From: Isoetes taiwanensis
Taxonomy: Eukaryota; Streptophyta; Lycopodiopsida; Isoetales; Isoetaceae
Direction: 5' to 3'
NCBI GenBank assembly: GCA_021234155.1
Contig: JAJEKV010000053.1
Coordinates: 1,563,307 to 1,627,306, forward strand
DNA: 64,000 bases
Numbering within the stretch: position 1 is the first letter of the stretch; each line of letters opens with the position of its first letter. This document shows, in pieces, positions 33,431 through 44,537 of the stretch. Under the pieces are notes generated by a model, which worked only from the letters and a program-made list of their open reading frames with translations, made no database searches and had not been told where the DNA came from. A program made the position numbers and the translations under genes.

Positions 33431-34688
33431 ACACTCGTGAGTGAAGAAAAAGGAGGAAGCGTTTGAGGGCTGAAGCCATCGGTCCTCGAAAGTGATCCTC
33501 ACGGGAGTGAGGACGGGCCCCATTATGGTAATCGGGCTGATGAGATCTTGGCGTGATTGAAGAGCTTGAGGTGTGTCTTGGCCAAGGGCGGGATCAGCAT
33601 CAATAAGAAAACGAGAGCCGCACCATGTCTTCAAAAAGCGTGGGGTGCTGCCCCAAGAAATGTAAATGACACTCCATGAGGAGACAAAACCAAGGCCAAA
33701 AGCACCGACTAGGCATTTGGATTGCAAAGAAAAAATGGGACGCCGCCGATTTAAGGAGCTGAGCAAAAATGCATTTGAGGGCGCAAAATCCCGCGCTTGA
33801 AGATGGACGAAGGATCGTGAGGTGGAGGCGTTCGCAAGAAGGTGTTGAGACCATGAAGCGCATCCGCTGGCTGTTGCCAACCACGCCATTAGCAATGTAG
33901 ATCCAATTTGTGGTGTTGTCCAGAGTAGCACCTTCTTCCCAATGTGATCGGGCTAACAAAACGTGGATCCCACCGGAGATCCGCCGAGATCCGAGAGGTG
34001 GTGTCCAGCCTCGCATGACCATCCATGACCTTGGTCCAAAAAGGAAGGCCAATCAGAAGTCGGGAACCCGGGCGGGAGGTACACCCGTGGAAGCATAGGG
34101 AGAAGGAACCATGCCCGGGCATGGGTTGCCGGCGAAGCCCCGAATTGACCCGACAAGATCTGGATCAAGTGCCCGACACCAACGATCCCAAAGAGAAGCG
34201 AGCTGAGAGTTGACATGGAGGGCTATCCCATCCTCGTGGGGACCGCCTTGCTATCCAACGTAGCCTCAGAATCGATTGTAACCAGCCGAGGGTGTCGTGA
34301 TATAGATTTGTGCATAGGGAAGATCTTCTGGATGTCCTAGATACTTCCCGTATTTGTTGCAGCGCTTCCGCTTGCCGAGAGATAAATGATTGGCAAGCTT
34401 CGGGCATGTACTCGATGAAAAGTTTTGGTCCGGAGGGATCCGCAAGATATGGATTGTTATCCCGAAGCACCCATTGGCGCAGATGGGGGTCACCCCTCGA
34501 ACAACCGGGCGTGGCCCATTGCCAAAATTTTCCGTATCACCCAGATAGAAATCATGAAAAATATAAGCCATGGGCTGAACCACGCGAAAGTGAGAAAGCT
34601 CGGATCGGGCGCAGGTATGAGATCAAAGACAACAAGGGCACAACACAACCCTTTGTCTTCAATGGAGAGTTCCGCCAAATCCGAAAAA

Positions 34689-35690
34689 TCAGCAGACCGC
34701 CAAAGGGATATCCACAGGGGCCATCACCGCGTGCCACTTTGAAAGGAAGAGGTGGCGCCGAAAGCAAACCACATAATCATGATAGCAGGAGGGAGCTGGG
34801 AAGTCCACTGGCATTCTGTGAAGAATTGAAGTCTGGGCGTCAAGTTTGGTTTGAGCCTCATCAGCAGACTGAATAGCTTGCTGCAGCTGTTGTTCGAGAT
34901 CACGGATCCTATTTTCCTTTTCAAGTAGGAGGCGTGACTGGTCACGGACCCGCTTCTGAGAAGGATTGACTGGGAGGAAGATTTCCCGGTGTATTGAGAC
35001 GAAGCACCCAATCTCCGCCATCGAAGTATTTTCGCTTCGCACCTCGTAGTTTCTGATCTTGAAGAGAGGTGATCTGAGAGGTTCCAGTAGAAAGCCGGCC
35101 GCCAAGGAGGCAACTTGAGCATCTCGGGCTGAAAGATTTTGAACTTGAGTGCGGAAGTTTTCACACAGTTCCGAGTACAAGGCATTGAGTTTAGCAATAT
35201 CTTCATCCTTGGTACTCAGGAGAGCAGCTTTGGACTTGTTGTGCTCCAATAGAGTCTGAATTTCCGGACCGAGCCGAGCCCGCTGATCCGCGAAGTTGGC
35301 TGACTTGAGCTTGTGTACTCTTGAGATCCGCATGAGCCCCGTAAGAGAGAGCTTCATGCTTGTCTTGAAGTTTGGCCTCCAAAGTTGCAACTTGGGCGCT
35401 TGCAGCTTGAAGGTCTTGGTGTACCGCATCGCAGGCCTCTAGTGCCCGTTGAACCCCGGCCATAAGAGCGCCTTGGGATTCCTCGTAGAATTTAAGTCGC
35501 GGCAGCTTGAGCATCCCGCCGATATGATACAACAACCGACGAGGGTGTTGTGGTGGTGGAATTGGCGGGCCTGGTGTGGGAGGTGTGTGAAAAATGGTGT
35601 GAAGTGGATGGTGTAGCGAGGAAAGAGACAAAGTTTATGAGTGTGGACCGTGGTCATGACCGGGGGAAGATGGGCGTGATGTGCCAACTT
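34689..35690 (-). CDS. Element B downstream coiled-coil ORF (accessory)
   Basis: Two overlapping minus-strand frames (35631-35203 and 35429-34689) form one probable protein broken by a frameshift. It opens with a Pro-rich, His-rich stretch ('TPPTPGPPIPPPQHP') and continues into heptad-rich helices: 'DAVHQDLQAASAQVATLEAK', 'LSTKDEDIAKLNALYSELCE', 'SRLLLEKENRIRDLEQQLQQ'. This is clearly coiled-coil. It sits between integrase and the 3' LTR in the sense direction, where Athila-group elements carry env-like ORFs and Tat-group elements carry extra ORFs. I see no signal peptide or membrane segment, so an envelope role is not supported. Confidence 0.55.
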
Positions 35691-37681
35691 GGTGATTGAT
35701 CGAAGGGAGCTACCGAGTGGGAAGTATGAGAATTTGGTGGTGTGGAGGGAAGTAATGACAGATGAGGGGGCTTGAAAGTGCCCAACGTAAACTTCGTGAA
35801 TGGAAGTGGTACCTCGGGCGGTCCATTTCTTGGAGAAGACGATAGAACATCATTTGGGGCCAATCTATGTGGTGCTTGAGTGTGTAGCAGTATGGACCAG
35901 GTTATAGAAAGGCTTATTGATATGGGTGTTCTTGATAGAATACCCAAGGAATTTGCGCCACAAAAATTTTACAAAGGTCTCATGAGGTTTGTCGATATTG
36001 GTCGACGATGGACATTGGCGATAAGCGGTGTGCATCAAACTCGCGGACATCAATATCCTCAGATAGCAGACCATGATACACAAGGAGTGTTCAAGGGAAT
36101 ATGAAATACCTCAGAAATCAAGTGTTGAGTCAATGAAATAGTGGTGCCATCGACCACGATTGGTGTAAATTCGGGTCATTAACAATATTGGCGTATGAAC
36201 TGCCGCGAATCGGGCGTGATTTGGAGCGGAAGTTCCATTTGAGAAAATTCAGAAAAGGTCGTGTCAATTCCACGCCTTTATTGGGGCCAACAAGGACTTC
36301 GCGGAAAGTGGGCGCCAAGAAGGATCTGGATGCAAAAGGGGCCGGATCCTTGGGGAGCAAGAGTTTGAAGTGTAGAAAATCTTGGGGCAGCCATGAGAAT
36401 GATTTGCAGAACTAAGAGAGATGCCAAAGGCGGAAGACGAAAGTCGAAAGCACCGGAGGATGAAGGCGCAGAGGAACGGGGAAAGGTTTGTTTTTAGGCT
36501 TAATAAACCGGAGGTGAAGAGGTAAGAAGAGTCGGTAAACAGAACCGCTTGATGATGCCAGTGTCAAGAGATGCGAAGAAGGGGATTGAGAGGCAAAAAT
36601 TTGGCTAAGTCCCCAAAACGTAAGGGAGAAGCAATGGACTGGTGAGGATGAGACGGAAAGAAAGATCGGATGTGGCGTATGGCAAAGGACACCCATTAAT
36701 GTTCGGACGGGCGGAAAGAAGGAATGGCATTCACTTTGGCAACTCAAAGTGGGATATCATTAAAAGGAATGTGTCGAAAGGTACCATTGCTAGATATGCG
36801 TGGAGAAACATTCTCCTTTTAGAAACACCCTTGCATTGCAACCACGTTGGCGATTTGTGTGATTGGTCCACGTCGACAAGGAGGTCCTCGATTAGCTATA
36901 TAAGGCGAACCGAGAGAAACAAAGGCATCCGGCGGCGCCAAGTATGGCTGCTGCTGGTTTGAACGAAGATTGCACCATCTTGACGAACCGCCGAGTGGAT
37001 CACTTGTAAGATGAACTGCGGATCTAAAGGCGCCGCCACAACCGCGTGGCATTCGTGATGGACGGCTGGTGTGCCGGGATGGCTGAACATCCCGACCAAG
37101 ACCAACGGGATGGAGGTGGTTACCCGCACTCTTCGGGATCCGAGCAGAACCTCTACCATCTCCCTTCCTCATCATCACCTCCCCCAACCCGAGTTGAGGG
37201 TTTTTCCTCTTAGGATTGGTAGATGGGGCTCTGCGAGTTTTTTGTATATAGGCGCTGCCTATAAGAACTATAGCTGGGCTGCCACATTTTGTAAAAATTC
37301 TCCACTATAATATAATCTACCGCCTTTCTAGTCACTGCGTGGTGTTTGATTGAACCCCCATTTTGTGTTGGGATGTTCACTTTACGTGTGCTGAAATGCT
37401 TTGAGACGAAAACCATTAACTAATGTAGGTAATGGAGTGCCATCTAATTCAAATGAGTTGGAAAACACTTGGTCTAACCACTTGAACAATTTGATAAGGG
37501 CCAAGCCAACGAAACTTGAGTTTACGGAAAATTTTTGTACACGGAATCATAAAGAAGAACCAAATCTCCTTGTTTGAATGTTTTTGTCTTCAAACGTTTG
37601 TCATGTAAAAGATTTTTGCAACCGCTTTGTCCATGAAGAACACGAAATATAAGCATCCTGCCCAAGTTCATCCAATCGTTT
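35691..37681 (-). other. Element B downstream region with sense-strand coding remains
   Basis: Sense-strand (minus) frames such as 36360-36130 ('LAPTFREVLVGPNKGVELTR' and 'PFLNFLKWNFRSKSRPIRGS') have a coding look and may be the N-terminal part of the accessory protein whose coiled coil follows. Integrase C-terminal remnants probably occupy 37400-37680. Plus-strand frames here look like shadows. No named family is recognised. Confidence 0.35.
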
Positions 37682-38520
37682 CTAATTGATAGACCCGCTT
37701 CTTTGAGAGAGCATTTGGTGGATTATGAGCAAAGAGCCGGTTGAAACCGAGTGTTGGAAGAATGAATTCAAAGGGCATGAGAGCTTCCTGACCATAAACC
37801 AATTTAAAAGGAGTGTGACCCGTAGCAATCTTGAAACAAGTATTGTAGGCCCAAAGAACAGTAGGAAGTTTTGTCCGCTAATCACGTGGAAGGCCGTCCA
37901 CAAATTTTCTTGAGAATGGTGACCGAGAGTTTTGTTGGTGCTTTCGGCCAACCCATTGCCTTGAGGATAGTAAGGTGTGCTCTTGTGATGATGTATCAAG
38001 AGATAATCCGTCAGTTCTTTGATAGTATGATTGATGAAATGAACACCACGATCACCGACCAGCTCAAGGTGGGGCAACCCAATCGTGATGATTTGTTGAT
38101 AGAGGACTGCGGGCGTGCTTGCAGCAGTGTTGTCTGGAAGTGCACAAGCTTCCGCCCATTTGCATGGCGTGGTCGAGAGAACCAGGATGTATCGCACGCA
38201 GTGTCCCGCCAGAGGGTCTATAGGTCCCACAAAGTCCATTCCCCATTTGCTGAAGGGAAGTGGCATGGCGACCGGCGTCAAGGGAAGAGCGTCACGGGCC
38301 GTGGGGCGTCCCACCCGCTGGCAAGCGTCACACGTGCGGGCGTGGGCGTGAGCATCTTTGAAGAGCGTGGGCCAATAATACCCGGCAAGAAGAATTTTGC
38401 GTGCCGTGGTGTCACCATGAAAATGACCACCACCGAGCCCTTGATGAGCTTCTCGAACAATGTCTGGAACTTCATGAGGGAGAACACAGCGTCGAAGGAT
38501 GGTGTCCTTACCTTTTTGTA
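37682..38520 (-). pseudogene. Element B integrase
   Basis: The zinc-binding H2C2 region lies in shifted frames at about 38330-38520 (minus strand 'GYYWPTLFKDAHAHARTC'). The catalytic core is in the 210-codon frame 38314-37682: 'FSKWGMDFVGPIDPL' with the first Asp, 'LELVGDRGVHFINHTI' with the second, and 'TPYYPQGNGLAESTNKTL' with the Glu. No chromodomain follows. The 'PQGNG.AESTNK' variant is typical of the Tat/Athila branch. The frame breaks after the core. Confidence 0.85.
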
Positions 38521-38606
38521 GAGATGTCAGGCAACCATGGTGTAGTCACGGACCTCTCGAGGAGAAATTGATGGCGGCGGATTGTCGCCAAGCGAGAGAG
38601 CGCCTC

Positions 38607-38960
38607 TCATCTTACGGTGGAAAGAGCACCCGTGAGGAGGTACTGCTGAAAATCATGGAACCAATGTGGTGTTGCCGTGACTAAAAAGTTGAGCATCAGG
38701 GAAGCGTGCGAGACTCTTTGTTGCGGGATCATCCGCAGGATGCGTGAAAAGATAACCCGAACAACATGAGATTTGCCAGCCTTTATGAACGATTTCAAAA
38801 GGAGCAAATTCTTGGAGAAGAAGGACCCAACGAGCAATGCGACCGATGGTATGATGGATTTGTTGATCAAATAGAGAAGTGCTTGGTGGTCCACAAAGAA
38901 CTTGATTTGACTGCCCAAAGGTAATAATGAAGCGTTGGACGTGAAAATGAGACCCAAAGC
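38607..38960 (-). pseudogene. Element B RNase H
   Basis: The frame 38957-38607 includes 'KFFVDHQALLYLINKSI', the RNase H region with 'DHQAL', and a following linker ('VGSFFSKNLLLLKSFIKAGK'). It lies between RT and integrase as expected. Earlier RNase H residues are in another frame near 38960-39030. Confidence 0.7.
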
Positions 38961-39029
38961 TTCACGCCCAGTGGCGTAATAGTTCGCGCCAGCAGAATTG
39001 AGTTTTCTACCGCATAGCGATTTGGTTTA

Positions 39030-39935
39030 TCAGCATGCGATCATATTCTTGAGAAAGAACAGCTCAATAGCAAACGCCGAGACATCGACATGAACGTGAA
39101 AGGGCTTGTCCCATTGAGGAGGAACAAGTCCGGTGCCCGAGTAAAGCAAAAGCTTCGGTGTTGGAAAACTTCCGCCAAAATTCCAAGCCCAGGTGGATTC
39201 GTCACCCGTGAGTTTATGAATGGGATCTGCAATGGCTGCCAGTCCAGGTATGAAGGTGGAGTAATAATTGACCTTTCCTAGGAAAGAGCGTGTCTCTTTG
39301 ATATTGGCTGGTGCTTGAGCTTTTAGCACACAACTGATTTTGGCAGGATCAGTGGTGATGCCTGCTTTGCTGACAACATGGCCTAACAGAACACCAGAAG
39401 TGACGCAAAAGGTGCATTTCTCAGGATTGAGACTAATGCCGGACTCATCACATTTCTGAAAGACGAGTTCCAATTTATCCAAATGGTCAGCCATGGAACT
39501 GTAGGCAGAGAAGTCATCTTGAAAAATTTGCAAGAAGGGATTTTCCTTCATGAAATCATGAAAAACGGAGAGCATGATGCGTTGAAATGTTGAAGGAGAG
39601 TTGGATAATCCAAAAAGGAACCACCTTGTAGGCAAAAAGTGCTTGGGGTGGTGAAAGTGGTCTTGAGTTGATCAGATTCTTTGATGGAGATCTGATTGTA
39701 GCCAGAGAAACCATCCATAAAGGAGTACATCTCATGTCCACCACTTCTTCCAGAACTTGGTCCAAGAAGGAAGTGGAAAAATGATCACGCCCGTGGCCCG
39801 ATTGAGTTTCCAGATAGTCTACACAGACGCGGATCTTACCATTGTGCTTAAGAACAATGACGATAGGGCTCACCCATTCAGAATGTTGGACCTCATAGAT
39901 CAAACCCGCAAAGAAGGGAGTTTGTCAATTTCGCC
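39030..39935 (-). pseudogene. Element B reverse transcriptase
   Basis: Frame 39903-39556 holds the fingers ('VQHSEWVSPIVIVLKHNGKI' with 'RVCVDY') and an approach to the first catalytic Asp ('MDGFSGYNQI' in the overlapping frame). Frame 39635-39030 holds 'FGLSNSPSTFQRIM', the catalytic 'FQDDFSAYSS' (both Asp present), 'HLDKLELVFQKCDESGISLN' and the thumb 'ETRSFLGKVNYYSTFI'. The parts are in different frames because of small indels. Confidence 0.85.
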
Positions 39936-40441
39936 TTGACGCGATCACGGTAATTAGGGTTGAGCCTGTCGGCTCGTTGCTACACCGGTCGCGTGCATCG
40001 ATTTGGTAGGAATGGTGAGTTCCCCAAAGCTTTTGTTGATTCCCGCAGATCTTTGTAACTCCGTGAAAAATGTGTTTGAATTTTTGAACAATGCGGATCC
40101 GCCTCGATTACGATAAGGAGCCGGAAGGTTTGCAAACAATACGGACAGGTTGATTGTTGCCAACATCCACAATTTCGACTTCGTGAGTCCTCGAATATGG
40201 GGTATGACTTCAAGATTATCTGGACAATGTGTGCGGGGAGGTTGGAGCATAACCGATGCACTTTATGCGTGGTAAAAAGAGAGGTTGCTCGTGTCATCTA
40301 GCGGTGGTTGCATCATGACGCGTACATCAGCCAGAGTTCTTTGGAGTGTCCGTTATCGAAAAGTGATCAACGCGTTGGATTCGATTGCAAGGAGCCGTGG
40401 GGGGTCAAGCAAGGCAGCCACAGCCTGGTCCTGATCAAGAG

Positions 40442-41000
40442 TCATTTCTCCCCAAGGATCAAAGATATTCTGTGGGATGATGACGAGGCGCACGCCGGGG
40501 GTAGCCCTAACTTGATAAATATTCTGGCGCCTTCAGAATCGCTGTCGAGAGAGGGTTCCGCGATTGTCAACGGAAATGATCCGGCTGCTTGCAAGTCCAT
40601 TGTGGCATTGAGATGACCATCCGTGATGACTAAGCGGTCCGCGGCCCAAGAATGGATACTCTTTTGCCCGCGGAGAAAGGGGTCTTCCCACCAGCATTTC
40701 ATAGTCACCGGATCTTCACCAGCTTTTCCAAACTCCAAATTCCATGGGAAAGCGGAGATCACCAATGTTGATGTGTAGAATAGGTGTGTGACGCCTTGAG
40801 GTCTCGTGGATATGGCCATTAGCCAATTTGATGTCATATGGGGCACGAAAAGAGTTGTGTGATGCCCATTTGTTTGGCGGAGTTTGTCCGGTGATGAGAT
40901 TGACTACACTACCTCCATCGATTTGAACATGGTTGACTTGGTTTTCCCACCGTTGCATGGACCGGTGGTGTAGGGTAGCTACGGCCCCAACTAAAACAGT
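40442..41000 (-). pseudogene. Element B protease
   Basis: Minus-strand frames 41156-40716 and 40846-40442 include 'VQIDGGSVVNLITGQT', a plant gypsy retropepsin active-site form with D-G-G-S, 'IKLANGHIHETSRRHTPILH' and, after a shift, 'DPVTMKCWWEDPFLRGQKSI'. The last is in the place of the closing 'LLGRPWL' strand. The domain precedes RT as usual for Ty3/gypsy. Confidence 0.65.
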
Positions 41001-41519
41001 TGGGAGGTAACCGTCCTTGAGAGCGTGATGAGTTTTAAAATGGTTGCCAAGCTTAAAGGAATTTTGATCTTGGCAAGCTCCTCTTGGAGTTCGAGAGGTA
41101 CATGAGAAAAAGGATCTCGGTTCCACCTGGTGCTGGAGTGCGTGGCGTGGCGGCAAAGAACTTTTTTGAGTAAGTCAACCTCGGCCGCAATATTGGGATA
41201 TGTCCGAGGCGTGGAGGTTGAGATGTTGAAGGTGGATCGTGTCTTTGTTGAGCTCGAGTGGTGGCATGAACATTTGCCAATGTGCGCCTTGTTTGCTGCA
41301 TGAGATTCAAAATGCTTTGGCTTAACTTTGGGCATGACATTTGGCATGAGCTTTTCTAAGTCGGAGTGCAAAGTGAACCTTTTTTTTCGTCCTCATGAGG
41401 AAGGGTGTCAACCGCAAAGGCGAGGTTGCGTGTCCCTCGAATAATAGTCAAGGACGTGATGCCTTGGTCAGGCGTGAAACTAGACCAACCCAATTTGACG
41501 GGGCAGTCACGGGAGGATT

Positions 41520-43181
41520 AAGTGCCTCGGTAATTTCCTCTTGGGCTTGTTGATCCGGTGAGGTTGATTTCTTTGGAGCTGGTTGATAGCGTGATTGCCG
41601 AGGCGCTCTTGGGGAGCTTCTTTGAGAACCGGTCGCGGGCCTTGTTTGCCATTAGCAAGCCGTAGTTGGTAAGTAGTGAGGCGGACCGATGTGGTCTCGA
41701 TTTGCCGAAGCCGGACCTGAACTTGTGGAAGTTGAGGGCACGCCGTGGTGGTATGACCCCATTCTTACATGGTGATAGCACCGGCTTTAGAAGGATCAAA
41801 AGGAGGACGCTGGTTGGATCCCGGGGTTGGTCCTTCTTGGGTCGATAGAGTTAAGTGGTCGCGACCCGAAGAGGTGGGCCGATAGTGCGTTTGGGACCCA
41901 GGTGTGGTTTGTACTTGATAAACCATTTTGTTGCCGGAACGGTGTGGGATGAGTCACGAAGTGCACTCTTCCGTAACATGATTACATGTTGCATCGCTTG
42001 CAATGAGGCGGCCATTGGTGGAGTTGCACTCATTGGCCAAATGGCCTTGATATTTGCAAATATGGCACCAGATTTGACCGCCGTGGGATTAGCGTGTTGA
42101 GGCCGAAACGGCCGTTTGTGGAACCATGACGGTGGAAATGAGCGGGAGCTCTTGAAGAGCCACGCCTGAGGAAACATTGACGGAGTGATTGACAGGGTCG
42201 ATAGCCTGCTCCAAAGTTTTTGGACGAGGTATTCGGGCCATGAGTCGAATAGCGGGAGGAAGTCCTTGGAGAAACCGCATCAAAAAACGCCTGCGGTAGG
42301 GTACTCCTTGAGCTTCTTCGGAAAGCGAATGTGAAGTCGATCCGCAAAATCCCTGCGCGTATCTCGTGGGCTCTTGTTGAAGTTCATTGAGTTGCTTGAG
42401 ATGAAGTTGATCATCATCCTGCGGTTCCGTAATGAGACGTAGTGCAAAGGCGCATTTCGACCAATCTTTTGTTTCCAATGGCTTTTGTTGGACATGAGCC
42501 ATTGATGAGGAGAGCACGCTAAAGGTGGTGGAAAAGATGTGAAATTTCGGGGCTTGAGGTTGCGCTGTGCCCATTTAGGACGGCTAGAGCCTCAAATTCT
42601 TCCATGTGGGCCTCGAAAGCACTTTGGTCTAACGGTTTGCCTTTCGTGTTGCCAAAGGTGGGATAAGTCGGTTCGTAGAGTCCGAAAGGTAGATGTGAAA
42701 GTCTTTGGGTCGACGGAACGTAGATAGTGAGGATATTGAGGTTGAGGTGGATTTGGCATTGTGGCGGACGGACCACGATGAAGGGTGATCGCTGTTGAGA
42801 AACCGGCAGCCCCCTGAGCATTGGTTTTGAGATCCAGCAAGGGTTGTAAACAGAAGAGCAATGTGGGAAACGTGGGGAAAGGGTATTCTGGGCAGGCAAA
42901 GGAGACATGTGGATAGCCGCGCCACCCGGGAGATGATGATATGCGGCGGAAGTGGCGTATGGCCCGAAGAATGATGGATGTAGGCATGTTGGGGGGTATG
43001 AAAGTACGGTTGAGAAGGTTGAGCCGGATAAGGCTCCCGGATAATGATGAGGGGACCGAGGTTGTGAGCAATGTTTGCACGCTTGGGGCGGGAACCGGGG
43101 CGAGACCGACACGGGGGTGGGTGGCGGGACCAGCCCCCTAGACCGAAGATGGCCTCCCTCTATGTCATAAGCCAGATCCAT
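41520..43181 (-). pseudogene. Element B gag
   Basis: An N-terminal Pro/Ser/His-rich part (43181-42600) is followed by 'KPLDQSAFEAHMEEFEALAV' and 'DWSKCAFALRLITEPQ' with 'QEPTRYAQGFCGST', the capsid-like retrotrans_gag region. A CCHC knuckle, 'CHICKYQGHLANEC' (around 42020-42065, C-x2-C-x4-H-x4-C complete), follows. Frames change several times. The stretch from the end of gag to the protease (41000-41520) has further low-similarity remains. Confidence 0.7.
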
Positions 43182-43322
43182 ACATGTCGCTAAACGATTT
43201 CCCGACGCTGATGGCGCTCCAAGCGAGATCTTGGCTCGAGAAAGGAGTTCTTCCCGGCGTGAAATTGCGACGCATGGCGATGTAAGAAAGTAGGAGAAAA
43301 TCGCACTCCGCGTGGCGGCGGC

Positions 43323-43892
43323 TGTTTGGGGTCTGGTTCGGGAACTTCGAAGACAGCCCTCTGTGAGGACCCGTGGATCTATCAGAGAGTCCGGGGACTA
43401 TGTCACGCCGATTTGTTTGAGGAGAAGAAAAAGAAGAGAAACGGTAACAAATGAAAGAAAGATGATAAGCTTCCTTGATATCAATGATGAAAATACATGA
43501 GCTCGCACATAGAGAGAAAACCGAAAAGGAGACAAGACTCAAAACTCATCTAAAAACTTATGAGCTAACTCTACTCATATATATAGTACAATGGCCTTGG
43601 GCCCAATATAGACACTTTCGACCGATCTCGGTGCCGACTCGAAGGAGGCCCGATTTGGGAAAGTTGGTGGGTCTTGAAGTGCCTAGAATCACCGACGCTG
43701 ACGCGGGCGGTGACGGGCCGTCACTTGTCGGAAGGCGCGCTTGTTGACCGCCAAAGGCTTTGATCAAGCTGCGTGGCACGCTTAGTCTTCGCGAGGCTTG
43801 GATGTCGACCCGTGGTTGGATCGAGGATCTTTGAGCTTGACACGGTTCGGCGAGGGCATGAATAGTCTGTACGGGGAGGCACAGGACTAACA
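43323..43892 (-). repeat. Element B 5' LTR
   Basis: Pairs with 32836-33415. On the minus strand it begins TGTTAGTCCTGTGCC and ends CCAGACCCCAAACA. The bases after it (CGCCGCCACGCGGAG) are where the primer-binding site should be. I cannot assign the tRNA with confidence. Confidence 0.9.
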
Positions 43893-44250
43893 AGAGGCCA
43901 CGGTGTCCCTTTGTCGTCCATGCATCTGTTTCTACGCCTTCCCTCTTTTCGGTGTTCCTTTTGCCTTCCATCCTTTGGTCACCTTGGCCTGCTCTTCCTC
44001 TTCCTGGTGGGCTCAATTACGAAACCGAGCTTGAGTCCGGAGGAATCCGAGCTCGGGGATCTCCTTCTCTTGCTCCTCTTCTTGTCCCTTCCCGTTTTCC
44101 GAGCTGATGCTTGTGGCAATTGAGCATTGCCCACCGAACCTGCTCCTACTTGTGCGGCTAATAGAGCCTTTATCTGTTCAAGGTCCGTCCTCATGCGGGA
44201 TATCTCTTCCTCGGGTCATGGGTTCCATTTCTTGAATAAGTTCCTTGCAG
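43893..44250 (-). pseudogene. Element A gag, N-terminal part
   Basis: The frame 44194-43979 begins 'MRTDLEQIKALLAAQVGAGS', then has a basic stretch 'GRDKKRSKRRRSPSSDSS'. It parallels element C gag, which has 'LMLMKRQLVELQTYVLNAN' followed by Pro-rich and 'RKHRSKRHRSSSRDS' parts. It leads into '(M)DDKGTPWP' at 43905, directly at the B insertion site. The reading continues on the other side of B (at 32835). Confidence 0.7.
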
Positions 44251-44537
44251 GGGGTGGTGCAGTGAGGGTCATTCTTCCTCCCAAGGTCTTGGCGTTGTCG
44301 CTCGCTTTGAGCCTAGGCCTCTAACTGCATACACAAGTAATTCATGGCTATATGGTTAGTTTTACTTGTTCTCTCGCATTGTTTATGGTTTGTTGGTATA
44401 ATTGTGGAATAAAATATATCAACAAAACATTTAAAGTGCAACAGATTATATTCATATATTATATAATATTTTAGTACAAAAGTCTCCGGATCAAGAGTCT
44501 AACTAGTCTTGAAATCGCCCGGTAAGACGGGTTGTCC
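44251..44537. other. Non-coding spacer between ORF X and gag of element A
   Basis: AT-rich spacer (44340-44480) with no ORF. It contains ATATATTATATAATATTTTAG, a possible minus-strand TATA region for gag. Nothing firm. Confidence 0.3.

Larger units (their letters stand above)
32836..43892 (-). mobile_element. Element B: Ty3/gypsy (Tat/Athila-type) element nested in element A gag
   Basis: LTRs at 32836-33415 and 43323-43892 share TGTTTGGGGTCTGG at one end and a GACTAACA end at the other. Flanks CGAGG (32831-32835) and AGAGG (43893-43897) agree in four of five bases, consistent with a target duplication. Minus-strand order is 5' LTR, gag with CCHC knuckle, protease, RT, RNase H, integrase without chromodomain, a long downstream region with a coiled-coil ORF, PPT, 3' LTR. 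The interrupted host sequence (element A gag) continues on both sides, proving that B is younger than A. Confidence 0.9.

Noticed and set aside
33910-34880. Plus-strand frames in the element B downstream region
   Set aside because: Arg/Gly/Pro-rich complements of the minus-strand coding region, no recognisable motif.
36412-36962. Host gene in the element B downstream region
   Set aside because: Located between the paired LTRs of B and without exon structure or a domain; treated as element sequence.
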